Positions 8,637 through 16,625 of a DNA stretch of 64,000 bases are shown here, piece after piece. The position numbers and the translations under genes are program-made. The notes beneath the pieces were generated by a model. It made no database searches, was not told the origin of the DNA, and was given only the letters and a program-made list of their open reading frames with translations. Positions within the stretch are counted from its first letter, which is position 1, and each line of letters opens with the position of its first letter. The stretch is from Cyanobacteria bacterium SZAS-4 (GTDB lineage Bacteria > Cyanobacteriota > Vampirovibrionia > Obscuribacterales > Obscuribacteraceae), in contig JAFEAT010000003.1 in NCBI GenBank assembly GCA_018266255.1, positions 327,368 to 391,367 of the forward strand. The letters run 5' to 3'.

Positions 8637-8978
8637 CTAGTTATCTTCGTTGACTTTGCGGAAAATATCGTTTGGAAACATTGCATTCATCAAGTACGAA
8701 CACTCCTGCTGACGCTGTGGGAGTGACTCGTCATCGCCGGCGACAGCGATGCGTAACTGTACTTCCTCGTCAAATTCGTTCCACTCGACGAGTAACTCGT
8801 AGGTCTGCCCTTCTTCTTGAGCTGTTTTGCTCGCCTGTAACTTTCCGATCTGATATTGCATCTTCAGGTCTCGCCAGTCCTGCGCTTTGATCACCGACAG
8901 CAACTCGTCTATTAGATCGTCTGTATCGACTAAGAAATTGCGCGTCACTGATGCGACCGTGTTTGTGCTTTCTGACAT
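8637..8978 (-). CDS. Hypothetical cytoplasmic acidic protein
   Basis: 113 residues, starting at the ATG at 8978, which has an excellent SD (AGGAGAG, 2 bases upstream of the A before ATG). No signal peptide or TM segment. The sequence is acidic, with an N-terminal helical part (DTDDLIDELLSVIKAQDW) and a central YELLVEWNEFDEEVQLRIAVAGDD that looks like a beta hairpin or sheet. I recognise no family. It faces the small gene at 8426-8632 and is divergent from the SPFH lipoprotein gene. Confidence 0.72.
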   Translation of the reverse strand: MSESTNTVASVTRNFLVDTDDLIDELLSVIKAQDWRDLKMQYQIGKLQASKTAQEEGQTYELLVEWNEFDEEVQLRIAVAGDDESLPQRQQECSYLMNAMFPNDIFRKVNEDN

Positions 8979-9134
8979 TTCTCTCCTGCCTCGACCTGTC
9001 ATGGCAAGTTGATATGCTATCAGATGTGGTTGTGATAGTGCTTGCGCCTGCACTGGCCTGCTTGCAAAGCAGTCGCTAATCTGGCTTTGCGCGTATACTT
9101 GAGCTGGTTAGGGCTGAGGCGAGAGGTATGTGCA

Positions 9135-9956
9135 ATGAACGCTAAGACCAGGCTCGGTTTGTTCGCATTGTGCAGCTTGTTGTCAGCTTGCACAGTGGTC
9201 GAGCCCGGACAGCGAGCCGTTAAAGTCAGCCTCGGCAAGATGGACCCAAACTTGCTTACACCGGGCATGCAGACCTACTTCCCGCTCACTGATTCAATCA
9301 TTCCTTATTCTGTCAAACAAGAAAATGCAACCGGTCAGTGCGAGCCGCTCACTGCAGACCAACAGCCCATCACAATCAACTTCAATGTTCTGTACCGAAT
9401 TCCCGAAGGACAAGTGCTTACGCTCTATGAAAAGTATGCGGGTAATCCTTACGATCGTCTGGTGGCACCTCAAATTCAGGAAGCGTTTCGACAAGTTGTC
9501 TCTGGATACAAAGCTGATTCTGCGACGAAGAACGTTAACGTCATCAAAAATCAGGTATTAGCAATGGTGCGCGATAACGTCAAAAGTCTTGTAGAAGTTG
9601 TTGATATTCCAATTACTCATGTTGGACTACCAGAAGTTTTGCAGCAAGCCATTGCGCAGAAGCAAGTTATGGAACAACAGGCGTTGCAAAAATCGTATGA
9701 GTTAGACAAGGCAAAAAAGGAAGCTGAAATTACCGTCGCCAACGCAGAAGCCCAAGCTAAGTCGATTCAATTGCAAAGTCTGGCTCTGCAAAAATCTCCA
9801 GCGTTGATTGAGTATGAAAGGGTGAAAAAGTGGGATGGTCAATTGCCCGCAACGATGGTTATAGGCGGTGGTGGCGGGAGCGGCGCCGGTTGGGGTTCGC
9901 TTATCCAGATTAAGGACTCGCCACGCGACAATTCCACGGTCTCGAAGAGTAAATAA
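9135..9956 (+). CDS. SPFH/prohibitin-domain lipoprotein
   Basis: Band-7/SPFH protein, 273 residues, likely a membrane-anchored oligomer that organises a membrane patch or protease. The ATG at 9135 is chosen because GAGAGG lies 8 bases upstream and it gives a clean lipoprotein signal (LCSLLSAC). The SPFH domain follows directly (VVEPGQRAVKVSLGKMD... to about residue 190), then a long Ala/Gln/Lys-rich coiled coil (QQAIAQKQVMEQQALQKSYELDKAKKEAE), then a Gly-rich segment (GGGGGSGAGWG). The lipid anchor in place of a TM segment differs from HflC/HflK. Function is inferred from the family. Confidence 0.88.
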   Translation: MNAKTRLGLFALCSLLSACTVVEPGQRAVKVSLGKMDPNLLTPGMQTYFPLTDSIIPYSVKQENATGQCEPLTADQQPITINFNVLYRIPEGQVLTLYEKYAGNPYDRLVAPQIQEAFRQVVSGYKADSATKNVNVIKNQVLAMVRDNVKSLVEVVDIPITHVGLPEVLQQAIAQKQVMEQQALQKSYELDKAKKEAEITVANAEAQAKSIQLQSLALQKSPALIEYERVKKWDGQLPATMVIGGGGGSGAGWGSLIQIKDSPRDNSTVSKSK

Positions 9957-9969
9957 GTTCGCTGTCTCG

Positions 9970-9975
9970 TATAAT
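9970..9975 (+). promoter_or_regulatory. Putative -10 element (TATAAT)
   Basis: A perfect TATAAT lies 29 bases before the ATG of the IPT/TIG gene at 10005, at a distance suited to a short leader. No recognisable -35 element was found, so the call rests on the -10 alone. Confidence 0.35.
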
Positions 9976-10004
9976 ATGGGCCAGCACTTTCGAACGGTAT
10001 TGTC

Positions 10005-10967
10005 ATGCGCCCAATTTACTTTCTCACTTGGTTAGCGGCATTTATTTTGGCGCAGCCGAATTGTCGAGCTGAGGTGAAAACCCTTGCCAGTGGCAACTAC
10101 ACCGCAAAGAGCATGCAAATTCAGCAGTTTGCCGGCAGGATACAGCTCGATCAAGTCGACAACGGCACACCCTTGACACTTAATTTCACTAATGGAAAGT
10201 TCGCCTGGGTGCGAGTTTTCCTGACTGACTCTGCTAATTCGAATCCAGATCCGAAATCACAGCCGCGCGGAATGATGATCATCAATGAAAACAGCTTCAA
10301 GCGCGCATCGCAAGTGTCTCTTGATTTTACAGGCAGACTTCGCCAGGGCACCTCGGTGTTGTTGATTCGCGGAGCTGGAATGCCAGGCTCAACTTTCGGT
10401 TGGACTCTTACTACCGTGACCGGCACCAAAATCACTCGTGTCGAGCCAAGCAGCGTTCAGAGCGGAGGCAGCATCACACTGACAGGTGGACCTTACAGCA
10501 CTGATGTCAATCAAAATGTTGTTATGTTCAACAACACCAAGGCGAAGATTATCGACGCCACCACTGACAGTATCAAAGCGATGGTTCCAGATGCCTTGAC
10601 TGCCGGTACATATACGATCACTGTCACGTCGGGTGGAACCAAGAGCAACCCCGTCTCAGTTAAGCTTAAAGGCGCACCAGAAGTGACTGGCACCAGTTTG
10701 AACTGTGTCAAGTCCACAACCACATTCAGTATCTACGGAAAGAACTTCTCAGAAGTCGCCAGCGAAAATGAAGTCAGAATTGGTTCTGAAGCAGCGAAAG
10801 TCGTCAGCGCTTCTCCTGAGAGTCTGACAGTGGAAGTGCCGATGTTTCCAGATGCTGGCGGCGGACTTTGGTTCAATCCGCCTCTGCAAAAACCTATGAC
10901 AGTGAAAGTTGGAAACGTAATGTGCAAAGGCAATCTCTCCATATATATCGGACCATATCCCTGGTAG
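10005..10967 (+). CDS. Secreted protein with two IPT/TIG domains
   Basis: 320 residues with a Sec signal peptide ending near NCRA. An N-terminal beta-rich domain (about 25-140) is followed by two immunoglobulin-like IPT/TIG domains: ITRVEPSSVQSGGSITLTGG... to VSVKL (about 143-224), and a second, more divergent one starting PEVTGTSLNCVKSTTTFSIYGKNFSE (about 227-318). TIG domains in secreted bacterial proteins usually serve adhesion or carbohydrate binding. The glycerophosphodiesterase gene starts 8 bp downstream, so they form an operon and may act at the same surface. Confidence 0.85.
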   Translation: MRPIYFLTWLAAFILAQPNCRAEVKTLASGNYTAKSMQIQQFAGRIQLDQVDNGTPLTLNFTNGKFAWVRVFLTDSANSNPDPKSQPRGMMIINENSFKRASQVSLDFTGRLRQGTSVLLIRGAGMPGSTFGWTLTTVTGTKITRVEPSSVQSGGSITLTGGPYSTDVNQNVVMFNNTKAKIIDATTDSIKAMVPDALTAGTYTITVTSGGTKSNPVSVKLKGAPEVTGTSLNCVKSTTTFSIYGKNFSEVASENEVRIGSEAAKVVSASPESLTVEVPMFPDAGGGLWFNPPLQKPMTVKVGNVMCKGNLSIYIGPYPW

Positions 10968-10975
10968 TTAGATCA

Positions 10976-11848
10976 ATGAAAATCTCACGCTTCGCTCTTT
11001 ATAGCTTCAGTGCATCCGCTTTCTTCTCCCTGTGTTGTGTTTTGCCAGCACTGCCTGAAGTGAAGGTCCTTCCCCAGGTGGTTGCTCACCGTGGTGGCAG
11101 AGTTTGGGCTCCTGAAAATACACTCGCAGCTTTCCGTAAAAGTGTTGAACTGGGTGCCGATGGCATTGAGCTTGATATTCATCGATGTAAAACTGGCGAG
11201 TTGATCGTCATTCATGATGAAGAAGTCGATCGCACCACAGATGGTACCGGTTTTGTTAAGGATATGACCCTGACGCAACTGCGCGAATTGAGTGCTGGCG
11301 CAAAATGGGCCCCTGCATCGCAACTAAGGAAGTTGAGCAACGGCATCACATACTCATCTGAATTCAAAAAAGAGAAGCTACCTCTTCTGACTGAAGTTTT
11401 CGATCTAGTTAACGGTAAACTCCTGATCAACATCGAAATCAAAAACGCTCCGATAGACTACCCCGGCATCGAAGATGACCTGATTGTGCTGCTTAAGAAG
11501 TATCCGCACCCTGACAAAATTATGGTCAGTTCTTTCGATCACGATGTTATTCATCGCTTTCATGAAAAAGCACCACAGTATAAGTGCGCGATTTTATCCG
11601 ATTGCATTTTGTCTGATGTAGGTTCTTACGCCAAAGCTGTAGGTGCCGACAGTTGGAATCCAGGCTTCGGTGACTTCCGCGGCGACGCGGCTCAACGCGC
11701 GCATGCCGCAGGTCTAAAGGTTAATGTCTGGACAGTTAACTCGCCTGCAGATTGGAAGAGCGCTATGGCTATGCCTGTTGATGGAATCATCACAGACGAC
11801 CCAGAAGGCTTGCAGAAATTCCTCCATACGGAATCAGCTACGAGATAG
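10976..11848 (+). CDS. Secreted glycerophosphodiester phosphodiesterase
   Basis: Hydrolyses glycerophosphodiesters (deacylated phospholipids) to glycerol-3-phosphate and an alcohol. The start is the ATG at 10976; a longer reading from 10868 would overlap the previous gene and bury the signal peptide. The 290-residue product has a signal peptide and then the GDPD TIM-barrel signatures: AHRGG, APENTLAAF, GADGIELDIHRCKTGELIVIHDE with metal-binding Glu/Asp and catalytic His, and DRTTDGTG. Later blocks (MVSSFDHDVI, VNVWTVN, VDGIITDDP) complete the family pattern. A periplasmic or surface role in phospholipid scavenging is likely. Confidence 0.94.
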   Translation: MKISRFALYSFSASAFFSLCCVLPALPEVKVLPQVVAHRGGRVWAPENTLAAFRKSVELGADGIELDIHRCKTGELIVIHDEEVDRTTDGTGFVKDMTLTQLRELSAGAKWAPASQLRKLSNGITYSSEFKKEKLPLLTEVFDLVNGKLLINIEIKNAPIDYPGIEDDLIVLLKKYPHPDKIMVSSFDHDVIHRFHEKAPQYKCAILSDCILSDVGSYAKAVGADSWNPGFGDFRGDAAQRAHAAGLKVNVWTVNSPADWKSAMAMPVDGIITDDPEGLQKFLHTESATR

Positions 11849-11964
11849 TTCCCGTCAGGCTTTCACTAAGCTGTCTAGGAAGCGATTTATGTGCAGATGA
11901 TATGCTGATTAAGAGTTAAGCCGGACAGGGCATATGATGACAGGCGACCCGTAGAGGACGATCG

Positions 11965-12438
11965 ATGAAGACGAATCCATTTTTATTAGGAATCAGTTTG
12001 GCTCTGGCTTCTCTAACCTTTGTACAAGTTGAAGCCTTATCGAAACCTGCAACAACGCTGGGTTCTGAAAAACTTTTGGCTGATAATACTCCTGCCGCTG
12101 TCAAAGACAAAGACGACGACAAACCTGATTTCAGAGGTAATGCTTCATGGTACGGCATTCCTTTTCATGGCAAGAAGACGGCTTCGGGCGAAATATTTGA
12201 CATGAATAAATTGAGCGGCGCTCACAAAACTTTGCCCTTCCCGACAAAGGTAATGGTAGAAAATCCGAAGAATGGTCAGTCGTGCGTTATTAGAGTGACT
12301 GACAGAGGACCATTCGTGCGCGGCAGAGTGCTGGACTTGTCTCGCGAAGCAGCGAAACGAGTTGGTATTTTCCCTGGAGTGGGTTACATCGAAGCGACCG
12401 TCATTTCCAGCAAATCAACGGCTCAAGATAAGAAATAA
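11965..12438 (+). CDS. RlpA-like septal-ring / double-psi beta-barrel protein
   Basis: 157 residues with a signal peptide, then an acidic linker and a complete RlpA-type double-psi beta-barrel: GNASWYGIPFHGKKTASGE, AHKTLPFPTKVMV, NGQSCVIRVTDRGPFVRGRVLDLS, AAKRVG. RlpA family members are lytic transglycosylases acting on denuded glycans at division septa, or related glycan binders. There is no SPOR domain and no lipobox Cys, so it is a short free periplasmic form. The SD is AGAGGA, 6-8 bases before the ATG. Confidence 0.92.
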   Translation: MKTNPFLLGISLALASLTFVQVEALSKPATTLGSEKLLADNTPAAVKDKDDDKPDFRGNASWYGIPFHGKKTASGEIFDMNKLSGAHKTLPFPTKVMVENPKNGQSCVIRVTDRGPFVRGRVLDLSREAAKRVGIFPGVGYIEATVISSKSTAQDKK

Positions 12439-12574
12439 TCGAAGTTTGCGCCAGACCCCTGAAACGCCCTAAATCTGGGTGTGCATACTGTTTCAGTTGC
12501 TGTTTCCATGTGGTTTTTGGAGACTGCGACCGTATACAATTGGCTATCTCGACCTACTTTTATTGAAGGGCATT

Positions 12575-14437
12575 ATGAACCGCAAAAATAGCACCGCAAC
12601 TCATCTGATTCTCACGTCAGCATTGACGGCACTTACTCTCACAATAGCTACTGCAAATGACGCGCAGGCTGGTAGCAAGCGCCTCTACAAAGGCGGTGTC
12701 AGTTCGAGTGTGGCGCTGGCAGACCAGCAGATGATGAAGGGTAACTACGCGAAAGCTAATGACTATTACCAGCGGGCTCTGAAAGCTAATCCACATGACG
12801 TAAATGCCATGGTTGGTTATGGTATGGCGCTGGAGAAGCAATTCAAAATTGATGGTGCCGATGCGCAGTTCAACAAGGTTCTGGCGAAAGATCCAAGCAA
12901 TCCTGGCGCTCTTGCAGGGAAAGCGCTAAATGCGTTGAATCGCTTGCAGTCATCATCGAATACGATTCGCAACAGCAAAGATTCTATTTTGAACGATGCG
13001 CAAAATAATGCGCAGAAAGCAGTTGACGCCGATACCAAAATTCCAGAAGCGCACTATGCGATGGGAATGGTCTATAAAGAGCAAGGAAAGTTGAACGATG
13101 CCGCATCGGAATTCAAACAAGCGATCAAGTTAGACCCTAACTATTCTGACGGTTACACGGGATTGGGCTTGGTCCAATTGGCACAAAACAACCCTGGTGC
13201 AGCCGCGAATACTTTCAAACAAGCGATCAAGGTGAACACTGGAGATTGGACTGCTCACTACGGTTTGGGACAATCGTTGCTCAACCAGGGAAAGACCGAT
13301 TTGGCGCTGAAAGAATTGAACACAGCCCAGTATCAATTTCCCAACAGCTGGCCGGTTCGCTTAGCGCTGGGTAAATGTTTTGAGCTCCAGGGAAATACAG
13401 TCGCTGCCGTTTCGAACTATCAAGCATCGATCGCCATCAAGCCTGAGAATACAGCAGCCTATCTTGGTCTTGCGAACATTCGCGAGTCTCGTGGCGACAT
13501 TGAAATTTCAATTTCTGAGTTGCGCTCAGGGCTTGAACTGATGCCAAACAATCAAGATTTGCAATTGCGCATAGGCGATCAAAGTTTGCGAGTCGAAAAA
13601 ATCGACGATGCGATTAAAGCGTATCAAGCAGTTTTGAACGCTAACCCTGGTAATGCGAAAGCCGCCGATGGATTGACGACAGCTTATTACATGAAGTCGA
13701 ACAAAGAAACCACCGGTGGTTACTTTGGCGACAATGATTTCGACAATGCTCTGGCAATGATCGACAAAGCCGTGCAGATGAATCCCAACGACATCAAATT
13801 GCGTTTGGCCCAGGCTAAGCTGCGTTCGTTGTCTGGTGACGAAGTTGATTTGTCGAAGATTCCACCTCCAACTAACGATGGGGAGCGCATCAGCTACGCT
13901 CAAGCATTGATGGCTCAGAACCGTTTTGCAGAAGCCAACACTGAGTTCCAGGGTGTGTTGTCGCGCACGCCAAATGCAAAGCAAACTTTCGCTCTCGCCG
14001 ATTTAGAGTTGATGGTTCACGATCTGGATAACGCTCAGGCTGCCTATCAGAAAGCTGCTGGCATGCCTGGTGGTGCCGACAGAGCCAGACGTGGACTTGC
14101 ACAAGTAGGGAAAGCACGAGAGGCTGCTCGCAAGAGCATGACCCTTGCTTCCGATTTCGCAAGAAAAGGTATGTCAGGAAGCGCAGTCGATGCTTTCCAC
14201 GATACAGTCTTCCAGAATCCGAAATCGGCTGATGCCAGACTTGGTTTAGCGAAAGCCCTGGAAGACGTATCGAAGGCCACTCCCGTTCAGTTGCGTGAAG
14301 CCGCGTTCCAATTCCGCGCTTATGTTGCACTGTCACCAAATATGCCACCAAAGGACCAACAAAAGTTCCTTGCGAAAGCAGACAAGCTCGATACAAAAGC
14401 TGGCAAACGAGAACGGAAACTGACGAAGTCTGACTAG
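12575..14437 (+). CDS. Secreted TPR-repeat protein
   Basis: 620 residues from the ATG at 12575 (SD GAAGGG 4 bases upstream; a -10-like TACAAT at 12535-12540). A signal peptide (ending near ANDAQA) precedes a long TPR superhelix. Many 34-residue repeats are visible: ADQQMMKGNYAKANDYYQRALKANP, AHYAMGMVYKEQGKLNDAASEFKQAIKLDP, GYTGLGLVQLAQNNPGAAANTFKQAI and others, interrupted around mid-protein by less regular helices (YFGDNDFDNALAMIDKAVQMNP). The C-terminus is Lys-rich. Such proteins are periplasmic scaffolds; the partner is unknown. Confidence 0.88.
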   Translation: MNRKNSTATHLILTSALTALTLTIATANDAQAGSKRLYKGGVSSSVALADQQMMKGNYAKANDYYQRALKANPHDVNAMVGYGMALEKQFKIDGADAQFNKVLAKDPSNPGALAGKALNALNRLQSSSNTIRNSKDSILNDAQNNAQKAVDADTKIPEAHYAMGMVYKEQGKLNDAASEFKQAIKLDPNYSDGYTGLGLVQLAQNNPGAAANTFKQAIKVNTGDWTAHYGLGQSLLNQGKTDLALKELNTAQYQFPNSWPVRLALGKCFELQGNTVAAVSNYQASIAIKPENTAAYLGLANIRESRGDIEISISELRSGLELMPNNQDLQLRIGDQSLRVEKIDDAIKAYQAVLNANPGNAKAADGLTTAYYMKSNKETTGGYFGDNDFDNALAMIDKAVQMNPNDIKLRLAQAKLRSLSGDEVDLSKIPPPTNDGERISYAQALMAQNRFAEANTEFQGVLSRTPNAKQTFALADLELMVHDLDNAQAAYQKAAGMPGGADRARRGLAQVGKAREAARKSMTLASDFARKGMSGSAVDAFHDTVFQNPKSADARLGLAKALEDVSKATPVQLREAAFQFRAYVALSPNMPPKDQQKFLAKADKLDTKAGKRERKLTKSD

Positions 14438-14452
14438 AAATCGGACTGCCCT

Positions 14453-15502
14453 TCAGCGGGTCAGGTAAACGTCTGGTGGAATCTGGTAAAGCGCTCGCAG
14501 CACTGCGCAGTCGTTTGCCGTCACTCCAGCAGACATGTGACCGACCCCGCCTGAATAATGCAGAATGATTGTTTCGCGTTCGGGCGACATCAAATCTTTG
14601 ATATTGGGGCTGTGCGCTGCCAGTCCCCATGCGTGCCCGAATTCATGTGCGGCTGTGTTGGAAATCAGAGTCGGTTTGATCCATTTTGGAAACGCGTCGC
14701 TCATCTTCGAGCACAGTTGCACAACAACTTTGCTCCCTACGCCAGTTGAGAAATAGGTTCTGCCACTCAAGTTCACCATAGCTGGACACCAGAAAACAAT
14801 GATGTCTGCTTGCTGCGGTGTTGGCACCACCTGGTACTTGAGCACACCTTCAGCCATCGCCCATTTCCATTGCTGCAATCCACCGAGTGCGGCACCGTAC
14901 CAATCTGGTTCATAGCCCTGGCATTGACCCAGGCGCTTATAGAAATCAGACCTGGAAAGGTATGGTTGTAAGCTTGGAAATTTATCCATGGTAAGAGCAT
15001 CGCCAGAAAATTCAGATGGCAACTGTAAGCCTTGAGTCACGTGAACTCTAATTGGCATAATTCGTGAATCCCAACGAATCAGTTTTCCATCTGCTTCTAC
15101 AGGATACGGTTGGAGTATGCCGATTTGTCGCTGCGAATTTTTGAAAAACTGCAGAGCATTTTTGTTATACTCAGACCCTGTCGGAGTCATGATTACTACC
15201 CTAGACATGGCTTGCTGTGCTGTCTGGTAGTCGTTACCGTAGGCAGCCGCAATTCCCAGGTAATATTGTGCTGCCACCTCCCGTGGTGCACCTGCCACGG
15301 CAATGAGCAACTCCTTCTTCGCGTTTACGTAGTCGCGACGATTCATCGCCGCATAACCTGCGTCAAAGTGTTTGCGCCAATCGATGGGCTCTGCTGCCTT
15401 AGCTTTCTTACTGGGCACCCTGGCAAAACTTTCTGATACTGAAGATGTGATCAGTAACACAATCAAAAGAGTGTTTAGTAAATTTCGGAGCGGCGCGATC
15501 AT
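14453..15502 (-). CDS. Secreted metzincin (matrixin-like) zinc peptidase with TPR-like N-terminal region
   Basis: 349 residues with a signal peptide. Residues about 40-125 form TPR-like helices (AGYAAMNRRDYVNAKKELLIAV... YYLGIAAAYGNDYQTAQQAMSRVV). The C-terminal half is a metzincin: the extended zinc site HEFGHAWGLAAH (286-297) and a Met-turn at Met305 (IKDLMS). The segment QADIIVFWCP before it matches the beta strand seen in matrixins (ADI.i.f). The general base is Glu287. It converges with the TPR gene at 12575, with 15 bp between them. The substrate is unknown. Confidence 0.87.
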   Translation of the reverse strand: MIAPLRNLLNTLLIVLLITSSVSESFARVPSKKAKAAEPIDWRKHFDAGYAAMNRRDYVNAKKELLIAVAGAPREVAAQYYLGIAAAYGNDYQTAQQAMSRVVIMTPTGSEYNKNALQFFKNSQRQIGILQPYPVEADGKLIRWDSRIMPIRVHVTQGLQLPSEFSGDALTMDKFPSLQPYLSRSDFYKRLGQCQGYEPDWYGAALGGLQQWKWAMAEGVLKYQVVPTPQQADIIVFWCPAMVNLSGRTYFSTGVGSKVVVQLCSKMSDAFPKWIKPTLISNTAAHEFGHAWGLAAHSPNIKDLMSPERETIILHYSGGVGHMSAGVTANDCAVLRALYQIPPDVYLTR

Positions 15503-15602
15503 TGCGTAGAGTTGCGGCTAGGATGCTCGGATTGATTTTACCAGAAGCTCTGCCGCCTACGAGCGCTGAGATTCCAGTTCAAATCTCTGCCCGATGCCTG
15601 AC

Positions 15603-16484
15603 CTATGCCAAACCCATTTCTTCAACCATCCGCGCTGCTTCAGCCATATTCGAATTGACCTTGCGAGCATAGTCAGCGCGATTTGCCGGGCGTTGTGCTG
15701 CAGCTGCCATTGCGCCTGGATTGCTTGTGTGACCTCGTCTGAAATACGAGAGGGCTACCCGAGCATTGGTCTCTGGATCGAAAGCTTGTTGTGGATGCAA
15801 ATGGGCTTGTGCGAGCTCTCCGCGGCTATTTAATTGGAAGAGTCCAAAGCTGTGACCGTTGTCGCCGACGGCCCTTGGATTGCCACCGCTTTCTACAAGC
15901 ATCGCTGCGACTGCCACTACTGGATCGACTCCCAAGCGTCGGGCTACCTGGGCAACAACGCGAGCGCTTTCCATAGCTTGCTCAGGATTTACTCTCGTTG
16001 CTCCATCGTATGTGTATATGCTGCGTCTGCCTGGCTGGTTCGAGTTATCTCCTCGCACAGGTCCAAGTTCGCCACTTCCGGGTTGCTCGGAGTAGCCATG
16101 GTGCCGCCCGTGGTGATGTGAATGGTGATAGTGCTGCTGCTGGTAAGGATTTGAAAATTCTAGTTGTTCTTGTCTCGGGTCATGATAAGAACGTTGGTAA
16201 TAGCTGGTTTCGGTCGAACCGTAGTTAGGGCGTGCATAGTTAGGGGGGGCATAGTTTCGTGGATACTCATTTCCGCCTGGAATTTCCATGTACGGCAGCG
16301 ACTGATTGAAGTGTCCATGAATACGTCCCATATGCATATGATGGAATTGAGAAGATTGGTGGAATCCTATATTTGCCAATTCGATCTGCAGTCTAAAACC
16401 ACTTTGATGGTGGGGGCGGTCGAAACTGTTGTCGCCGTCTTGCCTGTCGAAATTAAGATGATGATGCTGGTGATCCCGACTCAT
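15603..16484 (-). CDS. Lytic-transglycosylase-like (SLT/lysozyme-fold) protein with His-rich N-terminus
   Basis: 293 residues from the ATG at 16484, with GAGG 6 bases upstream. The N-terminal half (to about 140) is low complexity, rich in His, Tyr, Gln and Pro (for example HHHL, QQQHYHHSHHHGRHHG). The C-terminal domain matches the SLT pattern: VAQVARRLGVDPVVAVAAMLVESGGNP with a probable catalytic Glu near residue 198, then SFGLFQLNSRGE and a helical NARVALSYF block. No Sec signal peptide is seen, so export or a cytoplasmic role is open. The His-rich region could bind metal ions, which is inference. Confidence 0.78.
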   Translation of the reverse strand: MSRDHQHHHLNFDRQDGDNSFDRPHHQSGFRLQIELANIGFHQSSQFHHMHMGRIHGHFNQSLPYMEIPGGNEYPRNYAPPNYARPNYGSTETSYYQRSYHDPRQEQLEFSNPYQQQHYHHSHHHGRHHGYSEQPGSGELGPVRGDNSNQPGRRSIYTYDGATRVNPEQAMESARVVAQVARRLGVDPVVAVAAMLVESGGNPRAVGDNGHSFGLFQLNSRGELAQAHLHPQQAFDPETNARVALSYFRRGHTSNPGAMAAAAQRPANRADYARKVNSNMAEAARMVEEMGLA

Positions 16485-16544
16485 AGGTAACCTCAAGGCG
16501 TCCTTGAACAGGCTGAATTGCTCAGCTGTTTAGTAATGTTCGGA

Positions 16545-16564
16545 GGGTCGGGTACAATCGACCC
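16545..16564. repeat. 6-bp inverted repeat with 8-base loop
   Basis: GGGTCG and CGACCC flank an 8-base loop in the 141-bp gap between the kinesin-type TPR gene and the transglycosylase-like gene, both on the minus strand. There is no T-tract, so it could be an operator or a processing hairpin as easily as a terminator. Confidence 0.3.
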
Positions 16565-16625
16565 ACTCATCATGCACGCCAATTCCAACAACCTTGTGAC
16601 ATTTCCGCATTATTGGGACAATTGG

